Source of the DNA: Bacteroides sp.
GTDB lineage: Bacteria > Bacteroidota > Bacteroidia > Bacteroidales > Bacteroidaceae
Assembly: GCA_030151885.1 (NCBI GenBank)
Contig: JASLCG010000040.1
Location: forward strand, 1-12,277
Direction: 5' to 3'
DNA: 12,277 nt
Both the position numbers and the translations under genes were made by a program. The notes under the pieces were generated by a model. That model was not told where the DNA came from, ran no database searches, and saw nothing but the letters and a program-made list of their open reading frames with translations. Each line of letters opens with the position of its first letter. The first letter of the stretch is position 1. This document shows, in pieces, positions 1 through 6,256 of this stretch.

Positions 1-136
1 TGAATGATTTTGGTATAATAGCATAGATTTAATCTATCAGCTCTAGATAGAATATCTTTATTATATAAAGTAGTGTGATAATAATTTAGTCTATTCAATT
101 ACTAGGAAGGTTGAAAATTTTAAGTTGTATAGCTAT

Positions 137-159
137 AAGCTGTATGTGATATACAGCTT
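137..159. repeat. Perfect 9-bp inverted repeat (stem-loop)
   Basis: The arms aagctgtat (137-145) and atacagctt (151-159) are exactly complementary around a 5-nt loop, gtgat. There is no T-run directly after it on either strand, so it is not a standard intrinsic terminator. On the minus strand it begins right at the stop codon (159-161) of an otherwise unsupported 64-codon open frame. That placement would suit a 3' hairpin of a decayed gene, but this is inference. Confidence 0.5.
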
Positions 160-328
160 TAGATGTAGTTGTATTTTTTAGTATAATAGACCTCGTACTG
201 CTTTGGGGCTATGTGTAATAGTTTAAATATTAGCCTTATTAGCCCTATAAACATACTCAGGATAAAGATGGGAGCTACAATAATAATGATAGATAAATAG
301 GTTTTATTATCTAACCTGATTTGTCTAT

Positions 329-393
329 CTAAAGTGCAGTGGCATAAGGTGTTTTATGCCATTTATGTGTGTCGAAATGCATAAACACTTTAG
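329..393. other. Potential three-way-junction nucleic acid structure
   Basis: Three helices pack with almost no unpaired bases between them. The outer stem ctaaagtg (329-336) pairs perfectly with cactttag (386-393). Inside it, after a 3-nt linker, tggcataa (340-347) pairs with ttatgcca (354-361) around a 6-nt loop. Directly abutting, tttatg (362-367) pairs with cataaa (380-385) around a 12-nt loop that can extend the helix by t-g, g-t and t-a pairs. All 22 core pairs are Watson-Crick, so the fold is equally available to RNA from either strand or to single-stranded DNA. I know no family with this layout. It is not a tRNA and lacks the hammerhead core. Confidence 0.45.
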
Positions 394-522
394 CTTAGTC
401 TTAATTATTTAGTATAGATAATACTTCAGTTGGTTAATTAAGCATATAATGTAAGATTATGGAGAGCTAAGTGTTCTAGAGTTATTTATTTTTGAGAATA
501 AGCTTAATGGCCATGACTAATC

Positions 523-1737
523 TTACTCTGTACTAATTTGCTTTGCCACATTCTGGATAAGAAAAACACAAATAATCGCTGCTAGACAGACAACTAAACC
601 AACCAGGTTGAAGTTTTCTAATGGGGCATTTTTATCTTCTTGTATAATAATAATACCTGCAGAAAGAGCCCCTATGCCATTGGCTAATTGTTGATATGCA
701 GAACAAAGGCTCATGTATCCACCTCGGTCTTCTGCAGAAGGAACAGCTGTATTAAGTGCCATAGCAGGAATTGCACGGCCATTAATTCCAGTAAGAAGAA
801 CTATATTGATTAACGTAACTAGCCAAAGTGGCTGAGGTCCTAGATTAGTAAAAATAAGTATCATACTAATAGTGAGTACTGCACCGACAAAAAAAACATT
901 CTTTTTGGGGTATATGTCACTTAGTTTGCCTACATATATCATAATAAATATGCTGGCAAATCCAGAAACTAAATAAAATATGGGTAGCTCAATCTGGCTT
1001 ATGTGAATGTTGTTTATTAGAAAAGAAGCGCTAAAGGGCATTATCATAGCTCCTCCTAAAGATACTAGTGTAATAAGGGCAAATCCAGAAGAGTATTTTT
1101 TATTTGTCAGTATCCTCCAAAGATGATTAAGTGGATTTATGTTGTTTTTCTTACCGATATGCTTATTTATAGGATTCATTTTTAGTTTAATAACTAAGCC
1201 TGTAATTATACTCACTAATGCAATTACCATAAAAGTGCTATTCCAACCCCATTTATTGGCTATGACTAGGCCAACTGGAATTCCTAAAATTTGGCTTACA
1301 GAAAAAGCCATTTGTATAAAACCCATAACTCGTCCACGTTGGTTTAGAGCAAAACTATCTGCTACTATAGCTAATGCGATGGAGTTAATAACTCCTCCAA
1401 AAACACCTGTAACTGTTCGAGCTAATAATAATAAAGAGTAGCTTCTTGCCATGCTACATAAAAAAAGTCCGATTAGAAAACCCACATAGAAAAAGAGTAG
1501 AAAGGTTTTTCTATCGTACTTATCAGCAAAAGAAGCTGCTAAGACACCCGATATACAGGCTCCAAATGCATATCCAGAAATTAATAGACCAAATTGTGCC
1601 GTATCAATATTTAAATCTTTCATCATCATATCGCCTAAGGGAGATATAACTGCATAACTTAAGACAACTGTAAACTGGAGAATAGTAAGTATTACAATTA
1701 GAAATATCTGATACTTAGAAAAAGTAGAGTCTTTCAA
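523..1737 (-). CDS. MFS transporter, DHA1-type (drug/sugar efflux-like)
   Basis: This is a 404-residue integral inner-membrane protein with about 12 hydrophobic helices in two halves joined by a basic loop near residues 185-215, the normal size for a 12-helix MFS exporter. The loop 2-3 signature (motif A) is visible at residues 67-78 as A-D-K-Y-D-R-K, with a second copy in loop 8-9 at 270-280 (G-K-L-S-D-x-x-P-K-K). R107 with the following T-G-V-F-G-G stretch fits motif B of H+-coupled antiporters. From the family it should export a small molecule using the proton gradient; the substrate cannot be read from sequence. The start is TTG (1735-1737). An in-frame stop lies four codons upstream (TAA at 1747-1749), and the next ATG (residue 37) falls after helix 1, so TTG is the only reasonable start. 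The gene stands alone, with long non-coding DNA on both sides. Confidence 0.85.
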   Translation of the reverse strand: MKDSTFSKYQIFLIVILTILQFTVVLSYAVISPLGDMMMKDLNIDTAQFGLLISGYAFGACISGVLAASFADKYDRKTFLLFFYVGFLIGLFLCSMARSYSLLLLARTVTGVFGGVINSIALAIVADSFALNQRGRVMGFIQMAFSVSQILGIPVGLVIANKWGWNSTFMVIALVSIITGLVIKLKMNPINKHIGKKNNINPLNHLWRILTNKKYSSGFALITLVSLGGAMIMPFSASFLINNIHISQIELPIFYLVSGFASIFIMIYVGKLSDIYPKKNVFFVGAVLTISMILIFTNLGPQPLWLVTLINIVLLTGINGRAIPAMALNTAVPSAEDRGGYMSLCSAYQQLANGIGALSAGIIIIQEDKNAPLENFNLVGLVVCLAAIICVFLIQNVAKQISTE

Positions 1738-2672
1738 AAGTGTGTATTATTAAGAGTTTATATTTAAAGACTAAAATAGTCAACTTATTGATGAAAACAT
1801 ACTTGTAGTCAATAAAACTATGTAAAGTACAGGTTGAATCCTGTGTAATTAAGGTTATTCATTATTAGATAATACTTATTTTTTTTTAGTTAGTTTGAAA
1901 TTTTCTGCAATAATAGCGTAGCTGCTTTTCTTAATATGCTTTAATTTTGTTTGATTGAAGTAATGGTTATCTAGAATAAGCATTACACCAGATATTTATT
2001 TATGGTAATCTTGTATTATGAATTGGTACCAGGTTTAAATACTATTATTTAGTGTACTAAATGGGTTATAATTAGGGTGGGGAGCTTGTTTTTATTATAT
2101 AGTAGGTGTATTAGTTATAGGATTCTTCATGGAATACGGAGTTAAATTCAAAGCATCAACAACATAGTAATTAGTTGTATCAATAATATTGTCGATATTA
2201 ATTAAATAGGTTTGTAGTTGATAAGCTTTATTTTCACCTCTACTGTAATTACATTATGTCTATATATGATAGTATAAGGGTATATATGTAATTTATTAGG
2301 CCTATTATGAATTATATATCTATCACTTCTGGTGATTTATTATTCTCAGCCTAATATTATAGTCTAGGGTTGTTCATATTGAAAATATATTACTTAGCAT
2401 GCTCTATTATTTGTATGTATAGTTGTTATCTATTTGTAAAATAGGAACTTAAAACTATATGTGCTTGATGTTTTTTATAATTTATTTACCACTACTATTA
2501 GTTAATAAATATTAATTAATATCTTATCTTGTTATATATTGGAATTAAAGTTTTAATTTAGTGACATTAGATAGAAAAGGTAGTATATGTAAGTTTAAGA
2601 CTTATTTCTTAAATATACTATTGTTGCATATGAAATATAATATATAGTATCGGTATATTAATGGCTGATGGT

Positions 2673-2697
2673 ATAGTTAAAGTAATCTTTTAACTAT
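2673..2697. repeat. Perfect 9-bp inverted repeat (stem-loop)
   Basis: The arm atagttaaa (2673-2681) pairs with tttaactat (2689-2697) around a 7-nt loop. With a bulge, ctgat (2665-2669) can also pair with atcag (2696-2700) in place of the top two pairs. It is AT-rich and has no following T-run, so it is not an obvious terminator. Function unknown; it may be chance in DNA of this composition. Confidence 0.3.
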
Positions 2698-2958
2698 CAG
2701 GTTATTATATACAAAAGTCCAGTAATTAATCTTAATTATGAGGTTAGCGCTTATAAGTAGTTTAATAATGTAATAAACAAATTTAGTTTTAGCTACTTGT
2801 AGTAAGTGATTGGTTATCTCTAAGAAATAACACAGAAAAAGAACCAGTTAAACAGTTGCGATTTTACTTCGTCGGACAGCAGAATAGAAATGCTAGTATC
2901 CATTAAACTTAATTATGGCATAATCTTATGCAAGGTAATACCCTACCTATATGGCTAG

Positions 2959-2991
2959 TTGCTTGATTTCATCTAGGTTATCTATCATTTG
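2959..2991 (+). promoter_or_regulatory. Possible promoter for the FimB/Mfa2-like lipoprotein
   Basis: The known Bacteroides promoter pattern is TTTG or TTG, about 19-21 bases, then TAnnTTTG. Here TTG (2959-2961) is followed after 21 bases by tatcatttg (2983-2991), which has TA and TTTG but one base too many between them. Transcription would start about 20 bases before the ATG at 3019, a sensible distance. The match is imperfect, so this is a weak call. Confidence 0.25.
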
Positions 2992-3018
2992 TTACTAGTT
3001 AATATTAAAATCCTTATA

Positions 3019-3915
3019 ATGTACAACAAATTTAAAATATTAATAGCTACTCTTTCTGTAGTAGTATTAACGGGGTGTTTTAGTGATAAAGATTACTGTG
3101 TATCTTGTAATGCAACACGTATAGTCTTTACCTATAATGATTCTGATGGAGAAAATATCTTAGACAAACACATTCGTTCTGCCTTATTGTATGTCTATAA
3201 TAATAAAAACGAATTAGTGAGGACACAAGAAGTTTCGAAGGAAGAGCTTGTAAGTAAAAGAGGAGTAACTGTTGATGTTCCTTTAAATGAGAACTATACA
3301 GCAGTTTGCTGGGCAAATAAAACTGGACTTTCTGATGTTAGTTTGCAGCAAAACTCTAAATCCACTTTTATACAATCTACCCAGATGACTAGAGGGAATA
3401 ATACAATAAATTCTCATGATGATTTATACCATGGTTTAACGACATTTTCTTTTACAGATGGTGATGCTGCCGAAAAAAGGGTAGTAGAATTGGCTTTTAA
3501 GCCATTGCATATTAAAATGGATGTTGTAGTAAAGGGGGTAAAACAGGATAAATTACCCACTTTTAGATTAAGTGGAAAGATGCCTAAGTTCAATTTAAAA
3601 GGAGAGATTGATGATTTAGAATATAAGGAGTTAGTTCCTCTTTTTAAATACGATGATAATAAAGGCTATTTTAGATCATCATTCAGTATTCTTAATCCTC
3701 AAAGTTTAGATGGAGTAGTATTACAAGCTTCGACAGAAGATACTGAACTGGCTAGAATAGATTTAAAAGAGTTTACAACCAAAAACTATCCAACATTAAA
3801 TTTGAAAAGTAGGTTTGAAATTAAAATTGAAATGCTCATTGAATTCAATGGTGTAAAGATAGATGTCATCGTACCTCAATGGTCTGACTCTGATACAGGA
3901 GCTATTGTTTCATGA
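3019..3915 (+). CDS. FimB/Mfa2-family fimbrial anchor-type lipoprotein
   Basis: This encodes a 298-residue outer-membrane lipoprotein. The N-terminus has a short basic start, a hydrophobic stretch and the lipobox L-T-G-C, with the lipidated Cys at residue 20. The next residues (F-S-D-K-D) are acidic, like the export signal of surface-exposed Bacteroidota lipoproteins. The mature part is beta-rich and has the look of the FimB/Mfa2 family: an early hydrophobic strand with F-T-Y-N-D, an L-L-Y-V-Y-N strand, an A-V-C-W-A-N segment, D-D-L-Y-H-G, and a C-terminal strand ending P-Q-W-S-D-S-D. In that family the protein anchors a fimbrial shaft to the cell surface and limits its length. An upstream in-frame TTG at 2989 would add ten residues before the signal peptide; the ATG at 3019 gives a normal signal and is preferred. 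No fimbrillin, tip or other Mfa gene lies nearby, so it is either an orphan or has another role. Assignment is from pattern, not alignment. Confidence 0.75.
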   Translation: MYNKFKILIATLSVVVLTGCFSDKDYCVSCNATRIVFTYNDSDGENILDKHIRSALLYVYNNKNELVRTQEVSKEELVSKRGVTVDVPLNENYTAVCWANKTGLSDVSLQQNSKSTFIQSTQMTRGNNTINSHDDLYHGLTTFSFTDGDAAEKRVVELAFKPLHIKMDVVVKGVKQDKLPTFRLSGKMPKFNLKGEIDDLEYKELVPLFKYDDNKGYFRSSFSILNPQSLDGVVLQASTEDTELARIDLKEFTTKNYPTLNLKSRFEIKIEMLIEFNGVKIDVIVPQWSDSDTGAIVS

Positions 3916-4021
3916 AAAATATACCCTTAACTAAATGATTATAAATCTAACGGTATAGGTTTATATTGAAGTTATTATGTTTGAAAACATTTTAAATTAA
4001 TTATAATATTACTTATACAAT

Positions 4022-4058
4022 AAAACGGTGAATCCTAGCAGTTAGGATTCACCGTTTT
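4022..4058. terminator. Strong bidirectional intrinsic terminator
   Basis: A perfect 16-bp stem (4022-4037 with 4043-4058) closes a 5-nt loop, gcagt. The stem has a GC-containing core, begins with AAAA and ends with TTTT, so RNA from either strand ends in a U-run. It sits between the convergent lipoprotein gene (stop at 3915) and htpG (stop at 4081-4083) and probably serves both. Confidence 0.9.
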
Positions 4059-4080
4059 TATATTTAAAGAGTAAAAGGAA

Positions 4081-6135
4081 TTATTTGATTAAATCAATGC
4101 TTCGTTTAACGAAGTTATTGAGAGATTCACCCTTCAACATATTATTTTGTAGTAATGCTAAATCAATTAATTGACGTACCATACTATCTTTTGCTGCGTG
4201 TGAAGCATAAACTCCTTCTTTTTTATTTCTTAACTCGGTAAGTTTATCATCTATTTCTTTAATAGTATCTTTTTCGGCAGTTGGTATTTCTTCCTCTTTT
4301 TTGCCTTCATGGCTCTTAGTGATAGTTGCTTTACGCTCTGTTAATTCACCCTCTTCTTTTAGAATAGGTTCAACTTCAGATTTACACTCTGTTTCTGCCT
4401 TTTCTAATACACGGTTAATAAGCTCATGATCAGAGTTTAGAACAAGATTCATCATGTCTGGCATTTCACCATAAAAATTCATACCCGATTGAATAGCAGC
4501 CATATCTTTCATACGGCGCATAAACTCGCTTTGTGTAATTACAACAGGAGCAGCTGTACTACCCATAGCTTGAGTTTGAATATGGAATTCAACTTTTTCT
4601 ATCTTTGGAAGTTGGCTTTTGAAAGTAGATGTAAGTGCCTCTTCTTTATTGGCATCAAGAACAGTTTTTGTAGTATCTTCTTTCAGTATCAGGTTATCTA
4701 CAATATCTCCATCTACACGAGTAAAGCTTACATTCTCTAGTTTTTGTTCAAGTAAACCAACCATAGCAACATCTAATTGGCCATCCATAAGTAGAACATT
4801 GTAGCCTTTGTTCTGGGCAGCCTCTATAAAGCTGAATTGTTCATCTTTATTGGTTGCATATAAGAACACTAGCTTATTGTTCTTGTCTGTTTGGTTGTCT
4901 TTAATTAGAGTTTGATACTCTTCAATTGTATAATGTTTACCCTCTGTATCTACAAATAGGCTATATTCTTTTGCACGGTCGTAGAAAGATTCTTCTGTAA
5001 GCATACCGTAGTTAATGAAGATGCGTAGGTCATTCCATTTGCTTTCAAAGTCTTTACGATCAGCTTTAAAGATGCTTTTTAATCTGTCCGAAACTTTTTT
5101 AGATATATAAGTAGATATTTTCTTAACATTACTATCACTTTGTAAATATGAACGTGATACGTTAAGAGGAATGTCTGGCGAGTCAATAACACCGTGAAGA
5201 AGAGTTAAGAAATCGGGTACAATTCCTTCTACAGAGTCTGTGACATATACTTGATTGCAATAAAGTTGAATTTTATTTTTCGAAAGATCAATATTGCTTT
5301 TTACCTTAGGGAAATAAAGGACACCAGTTAAGTTGAATGGAAAATCGACATTTAGATGAATCCAGAACAATGGATCGTCCGACATTGGATAGAGGTCGTG
5401 GTAGAACTTCAAGTAATCCTCGTCTTTTAACTCACTTGGTTTTTGAGCCCAAAGAGGATTGGTGTCGTTAATGATATTAAGGTCAGTAGTTACAACTTCT
5501 TTACCATCTTTCCACTCTTTTTTGAATCCAAAAGCAACAGGGATAGTTAAGAAGCGACAGTATTTATTCAACAATGTTTGGATACGTGCTTCTTCAAGAA
5601 ACTCTTGATTTTCATCATCGATATGTAGAACAATATCCGTACCTCTGTCTTCTTTTTCAATCTCTTCAATTGTGTACTCTGGGCTACCATCACAGCTCCA
5701 TTTTACAGCTTTTGCCCCTTCTTTATGCGACTTGGAGATAATATCTACCTGTTTTGACACCATGAAAGAAGAGTAGAAACCAAGTCCGAAGTGACCAATA
5801 ATAGCATTCGCATCGTTCTTGTATTTCTCAACAAACTCATTAGCACCAGAGAATGCTATTTGGTTGATATATTTGTCTATCTCTTCGGCTGTTAAACCTA
5901 TACCTCGGTCTGAGATTGTAAGTGTTTTCTTATCTTTATCAATAGCTACTTTTACAGTAAGATCACCCAATTCTCCTTTAAATTCATTTACTGCTGCTAG
6001 TGTTTTTAGCTTTTGTGAAGCATCTACAGCGTTAGATACGATTTCACGTAAGAAGATTTCATGATCGCTATATAAGAATTTTTTAATAATGGGGAAGATA
6101 TTATCTGTAGTAACCCCTATATTTCCTTTTTTCAT
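4081..6135 (-). CDS. htpG: Molecular chaperone HtpG (bacterial Hsp90)
   Basis: This is a 684-residue cytosolic, ATP-dependent Hsp90 chaperone that remodels client proteins as a homodimer. The N-terminal GHKL ATPase domain is intact: E31, N35 and D38 in E-I-V-S-N-A-V-D-A; D76-R-G-I-G80; and the lid glycines G114, G117 and G119 in G-H-F-G-L-G-F. The middle domain carries N-V-S-R-S-Y-L-Q with the conserved Arg at 328, expected to contact the ATP gamma-phosphate. The C-terminal dimerisation domain covers about 540-684 and contains a highly charged Lys/Glu stretch at about 585-640, which accounts for most of the extra length over the roughly 624-residue E. coli protein. The start is ATG with a Lys-rich N-terminus. 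The gene follows clpC by 121 bases on the same strand, but a terminator lies between them, so it probably has its own promoter in 6136-6184. No clear consensus boxes are visible there. Confidence 0.97.
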   Translation of the reverse strand: MKKGNIGVTTDNIFPIIKKFLYSDHEIFLREIVSNAVDASQKLKTLAAVNEFKGELGDLTVKVAIDKDKKTLTISDRGIGLTAEEIDKYINQIAFSGANEFVEKYKNDANAIIGHFGLGFYSSFMVSKQVDIISKSHKEGAKAVKWSCDGSPEYTIEEIEKEDRGTDIVLHIDDENQEFLEEARIQTLLNKYCRFLTIPVAFGFKKEWKDGKEVVTTDLNIINDTNPLWAQKPSELKDEDYLKFYHDLYPMSDDPLFWIHLNVDFPFNLTGVLYFPKVKSNIDLSKNKIQLYCNQVYVTDSVEGIVPDFLTLLHGVIDSPDIPLNVSRSYLQSDSNVKKISTYISKKVSDRLKSIFKADRKDFESKWNDLRIFINYGMLTEESFYDRAKEYSLFVDTEGKHYTIEEYQTLIKDNQTDKNNKLVFLYATNKDEQFSFIEAAQNKGYNVLLMDGQLDVAMVGLLEQKLENVSFTRVDGDIVDNLILKEDTTKTVLDANKEEALTSTFKSQLPKIEKVEFHIQTQAMGSTAAPVVITQSEFMRRMKDMAAIQSGMNFYGEMPDMMNLVLNSDHELINRVLEKAETECKSEVEPILKEEGELTERKATITKSHEGKKEEEIPTAEKDTIKEIDDKLTELRNKKEGVYASHAAKDSMVRQLIDLALLQNNMLKGESLNNFVKRSIDLIK

Positions 6136-6184
6136 TTTATATTGATTTTTTAGTTTTACTTGTTTATTCTATTCCATATAAGGC

Positions 6185-6218
6185 AAAAAAAATGCCAGAC
6201 CATATAGGTCTGACATTT
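6185..6218 (-). terminator. Intrinsic terminator of clpC
   Basis: Read on the minus strand, aaatgtcagacc pairs with ggtctggcattt across a 5-nt loop: 12 pairs including one G-U wobble. A run of eight Ts follows immediately (complement of 6185-6192). It starts about 38 bases after the clpC stop and precedes the htpG start, separating the two genes transcriptionally. Confidence 0.9.
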
Positions 6219-6256
6219 TGGCACAACTAAGTGCTATTTGTGATTTGTTTCTTGTA

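Larger units (their letters stand above)
1..522. other. AT-rich intergenic region without a convincing gene
   Basis: This stretch lies downstream of the MFS gene. All six frames are rich in stops. The longest notable open frame is on the minus strand, 159-353 (64 codons, no ATG at its head); it has a hydrophobic middle but no family I recognise. Two inverted-repeat structures stand out and are listed separately: a 9-bp stem-loop at 137-159 and a three-helix fold at 329-393. An 8-bp palindrome, atggccat, sits at 507-514 just after the MFS stop. I see no clear terminator for the MFS gene here. Confidence 0.6.
1738..3018. other. Long AT-rich, stop-rich gap between MFS and lipoprotein genes
   Basis: About 1.28 kb holds no credible gene. 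Stops are dense in all frames, so any former gene is heavily eroded. Two short stop-free runs look slightly protein-like but are within chance for such AT-rich DNA: 2095-2253 on the minus strand (52 codons) and 2793-2903 on the plus strand (37 codons). A 9-bp hairpin lies at 2673-2697, and a weaker 5-bp one (acagg/cctgt) at 1829-1844. A possible promoter for the lipoprotein lies near 2959-2991. I saw no insertion-sequence ends, direct repeats or RNA genes. Confidence 0.6.

Noticed and set aside
159..353. 64-codon minus-strand open frame with a hydrophobic middle
   Set aside because: No ATG at its head, no recognised family, and an open run of this length is expected a few times by chance in DNA this AT-rich; hydrophobic residues follow from the composition.
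329..393. tRNA or hammerhead ribozyme reading of the three-helix fold
   Set aside because: The length, arm spacing and missing anticodon arm exclude a tRNA; the junction lacks the CUGAUGA and GAAA core of a hammerhead.
2095..2253. 52-codon minus-strand open frame in the 1.28-kb gap
   Set aside because: No start codon near its head and no family match; length is within chance expectation.
2793..2903. 37-codon plus-strand open frame upstream of the lipoprotein gene, with a D-W strand-like segment
   Set aside because: It looks slightly protein-like and could be the tail of a lost fimbrial gene, but it is short, has no coding sequence before it, and matches nothing I can name.
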